64,000 bases of DNA from Chaetomium olivaceum. Taxonomy: Eukaryota > Ascomycota > Sordariomycetes > Sordariales > Chaetomiaceae. Below, piece after piece: positions 46,005-57,441 of this stretch. The DNA lies in contig JAYWVB010000044.1 in NCBI GenBank assembly GCA_039881045.1, positions 241,147 to 305,146 of the forward strand, read 5' to 3'. The translations under genes were made by a program, and so were the position numbers. Every line of letters starts with the position of its first letter. Positions within the stretch are counted from its first letter, which is position 1. The notes under the pieces were generated by a model, which saw only the letters and a program-made list of their open reading frames with translations, was not told the DNA's origin and searched no databases.

Positions 46005-47293
46005 ATGAAGGACACGCTGCTGCCGCCCCCTGAGGAGGAACTGCCTCACCTATGGCAGAAGCCCACTTGTGAAGTACTTCTTGCATGTCTCAAGAAGCTC
46101 CGCGTTGAGCCTCCAGTGTGGAATCTTCACGTACCGCGCACTCAAATTCTCAAGGAACAGACCGTCACAGCGCATGACCGGCGTGAAATTCTCTCTTTCT
46201 TGTCCACTATCATCAAGAGCGGGTTACCATGGCTTGACAACGACGATGAGCGGGAGGTGATTTGGGAGGAGGCCAGCAAACGCATGTCGGAGCGGTGTGG
46301 CCGAACAGGTATGTCGACGTCGTAGAAATGGGTCTGCGTAAGCTTAAGTTGGGGAGACTGACGGTGAGCGTAGCCATGGGGGAGATCACTCGGTGCTGGC
46401 CCTTTGAGAACCACGGTGATGGCGACTTCAGCCTAACAATCAGAGAACCACCCTTGACTGGGGACTCTCTTGGTCTTAAGACGTGGGGCTCATCGTATGC
46501 CCTTGCCCGACTCCTTCACGAGTTTAGTGCTGGGCCCCTGGCGCACTTGTTTCTTCCCGTGCACTTGCGATGCCACAAGAGGTCCTCGAGTTAGGATCCG
46601 GCACTGGTCTTCTGGGCCTCGCCGCCGCCTGCGTATGGAAGACTAATGTTGTCCTCACGGACTTACCAGACATTATCCCCACTTGGCGCACAATGCCGCT
46701 CTTAACCAGGAGGTCATAGATGGGCGGGGCGGCAGAGCCGAAGTTGCCGGGTTGACATGGGGCGGCGGCAAGGACGACATCGACCCGATGTTCTGGGAGT
46801 CGATCGAACCGTTACCAGGTTATAGAATCGAACTGTGCATGCGCCGACCGGACACTGCTAACTGTTGACCGTAGCTCATCATAGTGGCAGACCCCCTGTA
46901 TGACGATGACCATCCAGCGCTTCTCGCCACCGCCATCGACGAGCAACTTGCTCTAAACCCGGATGCAAGGGTTCTTATAATGGTGCCACAAAGGGATGAG
47001 ACCACCAAAGGGCTCCTCGCCAACTTGAGAGGGGAGCTATGCCGGCAACCCAACCCTCTTTCTTGTATGAAGGAGGACATCGTGGATGGGCAAGACGACT
47101 GGGTAATGAGCATGACGACGACGAGACGCCATCCGTGGGTTTCTGGTGGGAGTGTTTGGGCGGGATCGGTCCGCTCTCAGCTAGGCTCACAGTGATCTCG
47201 ACTGTTGGGCCCAGTCCTACGTGTGACGAAAGCGCGGCGTTATGGGCATGTTTTCTTGTAAATGAGACTTGGATTAGACGAAGGCGGTCATGA
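46005..47293 (+). pseudogene. EFM2-like protein-lysine methyltransferase, frame-broken
   Basis: Seven-beta-strand SAM-dependent methyltransferase resembling yeast Efm2 (elongation-factor lysine methylation). Exon 1 is 46005-46308 (MKDTLLPPPEEELPHLW, IIKSGLPWLDNDDEREVIWE, SERCGRT); a GTATGT intron with a CTGAC branch site leads to exon 2 at 46374 (AMGEITRCWPFE, GLKTWGSSYALARLLHEF). The SAM-binding motif EVLELGSGTGLLGLAAA follows, then VVLTDLPDII, LAHNAALN and, after a second intron ending at 46873, LIIVADPLYDDDHPALLATA. The frame is lost near 46560, near 46681 (CCCAC for CCCAAC), across the second intron and at 47101 (GGG for GGGG). Homology resumes each time, so either errors cluster here or the gene is decaying; it borders degenerate DNA. 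The stop at 47293 is only that of the last open frame. Confidence 0.7.
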
Positions 47294-49417
47294 GGAAGGA
47301 AGGAAAGAAGCGGAGGAAATAGACCTACAGCTCCCTAGACATAGAGCATAGAGCTAGAATTCAGAATTGACCCAAGACTTAGAACACTAGAAGTGTCCAC
47401 ATCTATACGGCCAATGGGTACTGGAGCCATATTACCGAGGGGAGATAGGAAGTTGGATTTGCTAAATTTATACGCAAGAGAACAAACACTCGTCGTCTTG
47501 GCCTTACATTACTTTGGGGATCATGGAGGACGCCCTTCTATATGAATCGTTGCACCCTGTTTCTGCTACGAGAGCAAACACCGTAAACCCATCAAGACTG
47601 CTAACGCGAAATCTCAACCTCCCGTCCCAATACGGGCCCTTTTTCCAGCCACATTTACCAACGCACGGTGTACCTTCCCAGCACTATATGTATTAGATCC
47701 GCGCTCACAATGTCACCGCCCCCCCCCAGTTGAAGTTAAACACGGTTTTGCTCAGCGGTATTAGGAGGAGGACCGGTTGGACACCGTCGATCGAAAGAGG
47801 TAGGGCTCGACTCCCCCTCGCGGCGCAGAACCTTATACTCAGGGGTTTTCGTAGCCACCGACCTTCATTGCACCGGGGAACGGGGCTTGGTGGTGAGCTT
47901 TTTTGTTATTGTCCCATTACTATAGGGTGTATCTTACCTGCCTGGAACGGGCCCTTGCACTGATACAGTCTTTTTCAGTCCCGGGGGGGGAGGAACACAT
48001 GAATAAATCATATACCTGGAATAAGGGGTACAAATACTATTTTATATTTTATTTATTGTTTCCTACGCCGTTATACCCTACAGGGGGCGTGCCGGTCCTA
48101 CTACTAGCTAGCCTATATAGGAAAAACCGTGCTAGGGAGCCCTAGCCGGGTGGAAAAAAACCTATATACCGTTCTTCCAGGCCATCGGGTTCGGAGACTT
48201 CGTCGCTCTACAGGTTAAAGGAGCCTACTCAGCCCCCTGCATACCTCCCTCCTGGCCTTGGCCGGCCAGCGCTGTATTAACCCGCATCGCAAAGGTTAGC
48301 TTTCCCTGCCTCGGGTCTCTTCTTGCCCCTCCTGGGCTATAGCGAAGCCGGGGGTCGACCCCGGAGCCGCTTCCTTTTTCCTGCTTCTTGGAAGCCATCG
48401 TCGGCTTCCTCCATTGGGTTTGGACCCCTGGAAGGTAATATTCCGCATCTGTTTGTAGTGGCTGTTGTCGTTGTTGTTTGTTCTGAAGGGCCAGCTCAAA
48501 GGTCCTTGGCCGGAAAAAGTATGCCTCCCTTGCCGCACCCCGGGCTTTAAACTGCTTCCGGGCACCACCGTACCCAGGCCGGGTGCCTCCTCCACAGGCC
48601 GTACACCTAAGTGGGATCCTATTTTCCAGGGTGGCATTGGGCCTCCCCTGCCCTCCCGCCCTCCCCGTGTACCCTGCCGCACACCGCGGGCAGGTAGCCT
48701 TTCCCTTGCAAAACCGTTGGGTATGCCCCCATCCACTATTTTATATACACGGCCTATAGAAGCATCAAGACTAACAGTTACCATCCCTTTAATGCCATCT
48801 CGTTCACTTATCGAGTCCCCTGCTGCTGGGCCTTCGACACCCGCTAACCTACCTACCCTTCGCACCTCCACTCCATCGCCAAATGCATATGCAGGAAACC
48901 CCGACGACAGCTTGCTATAGCCGGGATCCCACCTCCCCACGGCAAATGAAAGGCCTTGGCATCTTCCTCGCATAGCTCTCTGGCTGTAGCTTCAGCGCCC
49001 TTGGCCGGCAGCGCAGCACCGGCCTCTCCCTATTGCTGTGAGGATGCCTCGCCTATCAGCTGAACCGAGAACACTGCTCCACTGTACGTTTAGGTAAGGG
49101 AGGGCACACCCCCCGCATCAGGAACGCCCCGACTGGAGAAGACCGGTCCAGAAATGAGGACGTGGAGATAGATAGATCCCCATCTCGCGGCGAAGCACCA
49201 CCCCCCGTTGCGCCCCGGCCGCCGCGATCCGGCATAGAGAAAGAGAGAGAAAGAGAGAGAGAGACCAAGCATCAGCTCTACTACTGGCCGCCGCCCCTCC
49301 GACACGGCGCCTCCCTCCTCCGCCGCCACGACACCGTCATCGCCGACGCCGACACCACCATCGTCATCCTCGCTGCCCCCCCCCCCCCAAGCAAAGCCTG
49401 TACGAAGCCCTGTTCCC
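47294..49417. other. Degenerate, partly TA-rich DNA, possible old repeat
   Basis: From about 47.3 to 48.2 kb the sequence has many TATA/CTATATA words and an inverted CTAGGGAGCCCTAG, unlike the surrounding GC-rich DNA. A 225-codon minus-strand open frame (48296-48973) is Gly/Arg-rich with no domain I can name. A 13-C run lies at 49376-49388. A repeat-induced-mutation relic of a transposable element is possible, but I see no terminal repeats or transposase motif. Confidence 0.4.
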
Positions 49418-49575
49418 TCACCCACTGGCACCAGCTACGTCGGCTTCGCCCGTTTTGGGTGACGAGGACCAACTTCGGGCGCATCCGGTGCAAGCAGCCG
49501 CGCGCACCCACTGGACGAGAGGCGACGGGGGTTTGGGGACGGGGCATGGCATGGTGTTGGTATCCTGGGGCAGGC

Positions 49576-49827
49576 CTATTCGAAATAGCTCTGCATGGAG
49601 GAGGAGGCGGGGCTGGAATACTGGCTCTGTGGTTTGAGGGTCAGGCGGGTGAAATGTCGGCGCCAGTAGTTCTCGAAGTCCTGGATATATTGGAGCCGAA
49701 GCTCCATCTCGTCGATCGGTAGAAGATTGATGGGGCTCTGCTGCTTGGGCAGCTTGCCCCAGAATGGGTTGGAGTGGGATGCAGGAAGAGAAGTTGAAGA
49801 TTCGAGTAGGAGAGAAAATTGATGCGT
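49576..49827 (-). pseudogene. Possible 3' exon or fragment of an unidentified gene
   Basis: An open frame without a start codon reads SHSNPFWGKLPKQQSPINLL, then PIDEMELRLQYIQDFENYWR and RHFTRLTLKPQSQYSS, ending SSSMQSYFE before a TAG at 49576-49578. The composition (aromatic residues spaced in a predicted helix, few low-complexity runs) looks protein-like, and the adjacent frames do not. The first ATG lies inside the block. No upstream exon is evident. It could be the tail of a gene whose 5' part is lost, or chance. I do not recognise the family. Confidence 0.3.
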
Positions 49828-50885
49828 TTATAGAGGAGGTGAAGTTGATGTGGTCAAGGAGGAAGATTTTCAGAGTAGGGCGGCTTGGATGAGCGCAATA
49901 CAGCATTCAGGTGCTTGTGTCGCTTGGGTGATGGCTATCCTCGGTGCCCGATTGTAAACTGTTAGTAGGGGTTAGGTTGGTTTCGAACCCCCTGGCCTAT
50001 TCGGCGGCCTGCAGAAGGAGGTTTTTTCTCACTATCCAGCATTAGGGTCCTCTCGAACAATTACCGCTGTAGCCGTTGATGCTCCTGTAACTAAACAATC
50101 AATGAACTGTAGCAAGTCCCGGGGGGGTTATATGGACAACGGCCGTGATCAACGAAGAGTTTCAATTCGTTCTTGGTCTGTCTGTCTGCCTGCCTGCCGA
50201 AACCACAACACAAACTCGCTCTGCTCCTCATGATGCACCACCGCCCACCCCCCGACCTTCTAGCATCCCCCAACCGAACCCTTCAATATTGGGCTGCAAC
50301 GCCCAAGGACAGAAACGACAGGCCCGACAGTCTGAACGAGATATGATCATCAAACTCCCCAAATCCCCTCAAAACGAGTAAAAAGAAAAGTCGCTCATGG
50401 CGTCCCGCCCCTAACCTTCGGGGACGCCTTTGTAGAAACGAGAGAAAGTTTTGCAACATCGAAGACAGGGTATCTAACAGAGCGAAACTCCAACTGAATA
50501 AGAAAACAGGGAGGCGGATCGGGTGGGTGAGGACAGGCGATGTTGAACCGAGTGGGGCACATTTTGGGGGGCCATCCGTGTGTATTGGCTATCCCAAGTA
50601 GGAGAGAGATGATGGATATGGCCGAACTGGAAAGGGGTTGTAGTAGATAGTAGATATGTCGTAGTTAAATCGAAGTGGTGTTGTGGTGATAAACGGCGCG
50701 GGGAGGGAGCAACGATATGGGTGGTGTTTGTTTAGCGATGAATGGGCAAATCAACGCCGGTATGAGACCGAGCAAGCAAGGACAGCGAGTGTTCGTCGTA
50801 GCAGGATGGCTCAGCGGGGCTCAGCGGGCTCAGTGTGCAGCGCAAATAGCCTCGATCACCCACTGAACCGCGGCATTTGCGCCTA
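49828..50885. other. Intergenic, 3' flank of the next gene
   Basis: About 1 kb with no supported gene. It should contain the 3' UTR of the minus-strand gene ending at 50886. Confidence 0.5.
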
Positions 50886-53545
50886 TTAAACCGTGATCGA
50901 CATGTTCTTCCTCGTCTCGGCCTCGTCAGGCTGGATGCCAAATACGAGCCGGAACAGGTCCCTCAGGAAGCCGTACTGGTTAGACCGCAGCGTCATCCAG
51001 TTGACGCTCTTAGCGATCTCGACGGCGGTGAATCGTTTCCCGCGGATGGGAAGGTTAGCCGAAGAGCGGAAGGCTGTGTCGCTGAGGATAAGGTTTTTGT
51101 AGCCTTGCAATAGCGTTGCATGGGTGGGCAGGGAGCCGAATGAGCCTGTCGGTAGGTTCTTGACGAAATTCTGCAGCGAGACTGCACCGCCGGTGCCATT
51201 AGCCGCCGCGGCGTCGCGGTTAAACCCGATGTTCATGGCGGCCTTCACGATGAGCGCCTTGACGCGCGTGATGTTAGTATCCTCCACGGTGGCAGCTGTA
51301 GTGGCCGTACTCGAAGTATGCTGACTACTCTGGGTGTAACCTGACAAGTTGGAGGCATTGCTTGACCAGCGGCCGCCACGATCGCTGCGCGAGTCGGTCG
51401 AGGTGCCGAGAACTAGGATGTTGGGCATTTGCGGGCTGGCGTCGGGCGATACGGGCGTGTCCTCGAACTCGGTCACAGGGGTTTCGGGGACGATCGCATG
51501 TGTTCGTGGCCGGTCGAGATCGTTAAGGCTCTGTAGGCTCTTCCGTTTCGAATGCAACGATGCGCGGCTGCCGGCATTCGAACGAGAAACGTCGGATGGA
51601 TGGCTACCCACGGGTTGGAGGCCGTAAGGTGGGCCGGCAGCGAAGAAGTTGATCTGGTTCGGCCGTGGTGTACCCCGATCCGGCCGGATCTGTGTCCAAC
51701 CCTCGCGGAAGATATCGCAGAGTTCCCAACACGCTTGTACCGCTGAGCCAAGTAGCTCCTCGTCGGCCGCCTTGCCGTCTCGCCGGTTTTGTCGCAGGCT
51801 GAAGAGCATCTCGGCCAAAGACCAACAGGCTCGTAAGAGCGAATCCGTTTCCTCACCAAGGTCGCTACGCTGCTTCATGAGTCGGTGGCATAGCGTGATG
51901 TAGAAATCCAACGTCCGTTCCCGGAAGGCCTCTGGAAGCGATCGGCTATCCTGAGCGCTGTAGAGGCTGTAAAGGTTATGTTAGATGGGTCTCCCCCATG
52001 AATGAAAAAGGGTAGGGCTGGGAAATGAATCCGTACTGGTTGTTGAGCTCAAAGCTGACCCTGAGGATAGAATCGGCCGTCTCATCCTTCTTTTGCCGCA
52101 CATCGAACAATGACTGGCAGAAGTCACGACATAGGTCTAGATTCGTCCGGACACCGTACGACTCTGAAATGTCGTCTCGGCTGTGGTAGAGCCGCTTGCA
52201 AAGCTTCCAGCAGCTCTTCCAGGCCTTCTCATGGGCGTCCGGCGTTCCCGAGCTGTTGAAGACACGTTCCCGGTGGATAGTGCTGAGGTTGGCGAGTGTG
52301 TTGCACAATGTCCAGCACTCCTCAAGAGCTGCCCTAAGTGCTTTGACCTCGGTGTCTTGGCCGAGCCCAGGGTCCGCGAAATCGTCGGCGTCGTCGTATT
52401 CGTCGTCGTCCGCATCCACCTCATGACTTTCAGGAATCACTGCGATGAGTTGTGAGAAGAGGCCCCTCGGAGATGTACACACACGGCGAGTCTCACGCTC
52501 TAAACTACTGGCTGTGCTGGATCGCAACTTGGAAGAATCGCTCGCAAGCACATCTTCTAACTTTTGAGCCTGTGGTGTCGGGGCATCCAGGCCAAATGAC
52601 ACTGGCTTCACCTTGGTGTTGACTGTGGGGAGTGACTGTGTCGGGGGTGTCTATGGCCCGCGTGCGTTAGCGCATCGACCTGGCGGGCAGGCGGGGACTG
52701 ATGAAGGCGGTCTCACTACTGTCGATGGCTCGCTTGGTGGAGGGCTACTGGCGCTCGTGCTCTCCACGCTGGTGACGCTTGCCGAATTGGATCTCGAGAC
52801 CGCATCGCTCGACTGCTGACAAAGTGCTGGGATTAGCACCGCAATCATGTTCGGGCACATGCGATATTAACCATACCCAGTTCTGGAAGCTCGGGGGTGC
52901 GTGTATCACCGAGACAACCTCTTCGCTCACGGGCCTTCGAATGTGATCCGGGATGTTTGTCCTCAGCATCATGAGCTGGGCACTGTCAGCCAATTGACAA
53001 GGTTCTTCATCTTCATCGCTCCGACCTACCGAGCGCCGTACCTGGCCGTTTTCCTCCTCGGCATTGTCAGCCGCCTCATCGTCAATTTCAGTAGTTGCGG
53101 TCCCGTTTGATGTCACAGGAGAGGGGCCGACAATATCGCTGCTGGGGCTCATCAAATGGGCCGAGCTCGGCCTCATAAACGAGTTGGGCCGAAGGGATTG
53201 GGGATCGTGGCCGGAGGAGGACCTGTCATAGGAAACCACGGTCAGGATCTGGCACTGTGACTTTAAGCTTTGGTGGGGTCCATACGCCATATATTGAGAG
53301 GGCAGAGAGGACGACTCTGACCCGGCAGAGAGTGGCATGTCTGCGTATGACAGGTATCTCGAGGCAATGCTTCCCGTTGATGATCTCAAAGGTGCCTCAA
53401 GAGCCATTGCGCCGCGATCCTGGCGAGACGGAAGCCGGGGGACGGCGTGAGCCGATGGTCTAGCACTCAAGGTACTGTTCACCCGGTTGGGTCGGCGACG
53501 CAATATCGGAACGTGGGGCGTGGCAGCAAAACACCGTTGAGGCAT
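50886..53545 (-). CDS. Large conserved fungal protein of unknown function
   Basis: Exons (minus strand): 52877-53545, 52717-52815, 52037-52650, 50886-51966, all GT-AG and in phase, giving 820 residues. The N-terminal ~330 residues are Ser/Pro-rich and disordered, with an acidic stretch (DDEYDDADDFADPGLG) further on. From about residue 345 there is a helical domain rich in Trp and Cys: EECWTLCNTLANLS, AWKSCWKLCKRLYHSRDDIS, LCRDFCQSLFDVRQKKDETA, LLRACWSLAEMLFSLRQNRR and ACWELCDIFREGW. The repeated W-x-L-C pattern suggests tandem helical hairpins. A Ser/Thr-rich linker leads to a second helical block (VKALIVKAAMNIGFNRDA, LPIRGKRFTAVEIAKSVNW, FGIQPDEAETRKNMSITV). I know similar proteins only as uncharacterised in filamentous fungi. 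No signal peptide or membrane segment, so probably intracellular. Confidence 0.8.
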
Positions 53546-56500
53546 AGGCCGGCGGGATATTGAAGAGCTACAGCTAGCTGAGGTGTGGTTGTTCGTCGCC
53601 GCGCCGAGCTATTGAACCCGGGTGCTGTAGTTCTGCGCTAGAAGTTGGGCCGGCTGTGAATATTTTATTTTCCTGCTCCGGATGGTCGGTTCGGCAAGCG
53701 AAGGAAAGCGAAGAGACGCCTCTTCTTAAGAGACCCCAGATAAGACCTTACGCCCCAAATACCGATCGGGGTTGGGCGAAGACGGTCAACCAGTCGAAGG
53801 TGCTACCTGCTGTAGAACGATGGATCTAGCGTGCGGCTTGAGAGCCCGAGCGGGACTGGAAACGGATGCCGGATACCGGATGTCAGAGGCCAGATGCCAG
53901 ACGGTGGACCGAGGGTCAGTGTCGCCTCCGCCTGCGGGGAACGAGGTAGGCAGCGTTAAAACAGCACAGCTGTCAAAGCCAGACTTGCTGATGTGCGACA
54001 AATCGACGTGCTTGGCGGGATGCGACAGCAAGCCAACGTGGGAGGACTGCGACAACCTCTCGAGCACGGGAGTGGTGGAGTCGTCGGTCGCTCGTGGTTT
54101 GGTTGAAGGAAATCCGGCGCTGGGCGTGAGTGGTCGATGAGAGAACGCCGCTGCGCTTAGGGACAGAGCAGTAGCCAAACGGGGAGAAGGGTGGAAGTGG
54201 TTTGCGGGAGTCAAGGAGGGTTTGGTGTGGGCGCTTTGCCCGACAGGGGAATTCGACAACACGACCAACGGGCCTGCGGCAGGTGCACGGCGCGGTAGCA
54301 ATGTTATTTATCAGTTGAATCCTCGGTTCATCCTTCGTCCAAGGTTCTCGCGTCGAGGCACGACTTGGCAGCTCTCGACGCACTCTAGCTTGCGAGCACC
54401 GCTGCACGGGTTGTTTGGGAGCCAACCGAGATATGGTCCCTGCCTGAGCTGTACTGAGGGATGAGTCTTCGAAGCCTCGAACCCGAGTGTGCGCGCAGAT
54501 GGGCAGAGGTCAAATCCATCCCGCACATTCAGAACAGGGGTTGATGCGCGTTGTTGCTCTTCGAGCCAGTAGGAAGCCGACGAGGAACCCCTCCTTCTGC
54601 CGACTGGCTGCATGGGGCATGACACCGGCGCTTAACGAGTCGTTGTGGCTCGCTTTTTCAGCAAGTCAGCGACCTTGGTCCCACGGGCACTCCCCTGTCC
54701 GAAGCGTGCCGGTGCGAGGGGTTAAGAAGCCTCCAATGGGCTTCCGCATGGGCTGACCCAGGCTCCCAAGATCACCACCGTTTCCAGCCCGCCGGCAACG
54801 CCATCCTAGCCGGGCGTTTTTTGTTTCCTTCCCTTTCGCCAGTCCGTCCAATGATAGCCAAAGAGAAAGCACAGACGAGACGAACGACTCCCAAGTCTTG
54901 GCCGCACATGATGACCGAACGGCTCAACGGGTGGTTATCTCTCGGCCCCAAGAGCGCTTCAAACCTTTGAAGACTTCTGGAAACTTGAGATCTGAGAGGG
55001 AACAGTAGTAGTTTGAACCGAGGACGGGTCGCATTAACTGGCGAAGAGCAGCATCGGGCAAGTTCAGATCCGAAAACCTCCGAGCGAGAGACGCATGGCA
55101 CACAGTGCTTGTTCCAGCATGTTCCGCGGATGATTCAGGTAAACGAGGATAAGTTAGATTGCGTTGGACCTCCACCAACTTGACCGGATAAGATGGTGTG
55201 TATGTGTGTATGTGTAGCGGAGCTCCTCGGTACGGTCATCAAAGAAGGAATTTGGAACTTTCATCATCAAGGTGGATGATCAGCCACCAGCCTGCCACTC
55301 AGCCCGAGCGGCCGAGCACAGCAGAATAAGGCAGGACGAACAGGGGTTCGGATTTCGTTGCCGGTGGGATCCCGACGATCTGGTTCTGATCCCATTCTGG
55401 TATAGCGGGCATGGCGGCTGGCAGCTGACCGCGTCGACGTTGAATGGCGGTGGGAGTGTCCGTTTCAATTGATTCTTTTTGTCGCATTCCTTATCATTGA
55501 CGCCTCGGGGTTGAGGTTATTTCTCGAGTTCGGGTGCCGAGTTCATTGACTTACCCTGTTCATACTGCATAGTCAGCCAATAGTACTTACTACTAGGGAG
55601 GAGCCACTCGTGCCCCGCGGCGATTTGTGTTGCATGAGGATCACGGTGCGTCAAGGTGGTGGATTGTTTTGTTTTCTCAACTAAGATGCATCTTGATGGA
55701 AATGGCAAGAAGTGTGTTCCACAAAAACAAACAGCCGCGCAAAACATGGATTCAATCTCCGGAAGGAAGCGTTTTGACGCCCATCGCGGCTGCCGTCTGG
55801 GATCTGGACCCTCAAACCCGCGTCTTGCAGCCCCACGAAGAGTGCGCTATGCCTATCCAGGACCTGTTAAGCGCCACCGAAAGACATATTGAGCCTTCCT
55901 TCTGGTCTTTTGACGCGTTGTGCAGTTGGTCAAGCAAATTCTCGCAGGCAAAGGACCCCGAACCAACATGTCGACCGGTAGAAAACAGTACGTGGCTAGC
56001 TCACCGCCACCCGTCCCAGGATCCCAGATCCATTCCTCCCGCATGAGCAATCTCGGTCGTTGAAGTTTGGTTGATTTCTCGATAATGTTAACGCAAACAC
56101 GGCATGATCGTCACTCCTCTTGCGGCCGCCCTAGCTTCCCTGTCTTGGGTCAAGCGCATCTTCTCCGGCCTCCCTCTCCGCTGCTTGCAACCATCATGCC
56201 ACGACCCCCACAATCCGGTGCCCTGAAAATTTTCAATTCCGGCGGCATCCTTGGTTGGGAAGTTGGTACCGAGGCCGTGGAGCCCCAAACGTCATTCACA
56301 TGACGGTGGGCAGACGCTTGATTTTGTGCAGGTGCATCGTAGCACGATGCCCCAGCCGGACGTTATATGCGGTTGGTTCCAGCGATCCACCAAGGCCAAA
56401 GGGGCATCGCCTTCCCTGACCGTCTTCTTGTGCCCTTGACCCGGAGGGGCATACCGATCTGTCCCCAACAGCCTACATCCCCAATCTACATCCAAATGCA

Positions 56501-56617
56501 ACCTTAACGCCGTCTTTGCAAACTAAAGTGAGGGCGGTAGAACCGGAGTATCAGTATTTCGAAAAACGCATGGCCACCCCTTTTCAACGCCCCATGTATG
56601 TAGTCCAAAACCAACCC
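53546..56617. other. Intergenic, 3 kb
   Basis: Upstream DNA of the unknown-function gene and 3' flank of RPB10. Open frames up to 171 codons occur on both strands, overlap each other and lack domains. A GT-rich patch (TGTGTATGTGTGTATGTGT) lies at about 55196-55215. No gene or RNA supported. Confidence 0.5.
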
Positions 56618-57052
56618 TCACGAGTCCTGGTGTGTTTGCTGCATCTCGATCTTCTTGTAGTTCCGGCCATCGGGTGTGTATCTGGAACGAAGTGTCAGCA
56701 CTCCGGCTCGGTACCCATCCGTGCGCACACCCAATGTCGTAAATAACGTACTTGAGGAGCTTCTCAATGAGGTCGACATGTGTCATGACCATGCGTCGGC
56801 AGCAGTACCGCTTGCACCCAAGTTGATCCAGGGCGTCGCTGTTGGGATGATCAATACGCTGGTCCGCCTATCCGTTGTATGTAACGCCAGAACCTACCCG
56901 TCGCTAAGGCCATCCTCCTCGATGAGCTTGACAAACTTCTCCCAGAGATCGCCCGTCACCTAGACGAGGGGTTAGCTTGTGTGAGCGCAGCGGACCCGTC
57001 GGGGCGCGCAACCCACCTTGCCACACGAGAAGCAGCGGATCGGAATAATCAT
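56618..57052 (-). CDS. rpb10: RNA polymerases I, II and III shared subunit RPB10 (RPABC5)
   Basis: Small zinc-binding subunit common to all three nuclear RNA polymerases. Four exons (minus strand): 57017-57052, 56898-56959, 56752-56838, 56618-56681, giving 82 residues. The conserved family sequence is complete: MIIPIRCFSCGK (CxxC), VTGDLWEKFVKLIEEDGL, DALDQLGCKRYCCRRMVMTH (second zinc pair and invariant CCRRM) and VDLIEKLLKYTPDGRN. The C-terminal tail ends MQQTHQDS and is slightly longer than in yeast. Exon 1 is 36 nt. The gene is head to head with UTP17 with 389 bp between start codons, so both probably use one short bidirectional promoter. Confidence 0.96.
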
Positions 57053-57441
57053 TTTGTCGGGGGTTGTTGGGGTTGAGTATCAGTCAGTATTCGGTTGATG
57101 ATTGCGTATGAACTCGGGAGTGATGTGGGTGTGGTGTAGTTTAGAACGGTGATGCAGGAAGCTGTCGTCGCGATCTTTGATTGACGAATTCGTTGATCGC
57201 GCGCAGGGTGTCTTGGATCCTCAAATCTTTGTTCCCCCGGGCTAGGCGTTGGTCTGTGCATATCGTTATCGCCGATAAACGAAATGCCCCACTCTAACTT
57301 TTTTTGACGACTCCGCCAAAATTTCTTCTGCCTGCCAGCAATTGGAGACGGTCTTAGTGTTTGTTGTCTCGAGGCATTGGCTTGTTCTGTTTAGTCCATA
57401 TTGCCGCTACTCCAGTTCCTCCGTTCCGACCACAACCCGGA
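57053..57441. promoter_or_regulatory. Bidirectional promoter region RPB10 / UTP17
   Basis: 389 bp between divergent start codons of two genes needed for rRNA synthesis. I see no definite TATA box. A CTAACTTTTTTTGACG stretch lies at about 57293-57308. Confidence 0.6.

Noticed and set aside
48296..48973. 225-codon Gly/Arg-rich minus-strand frame considered as a transposon protein
   Set aside because: I could not identify a gag zinc knuckle, reverse transcriptase or transposase motif, so I record it only as part of degenerate DNA.
49960..50010. GGTTTCGAACCCC resembling a tRNA T-loop
   Set aside because: No matching T-stem, acceptor stem or anticodon arm could be built on either strand.
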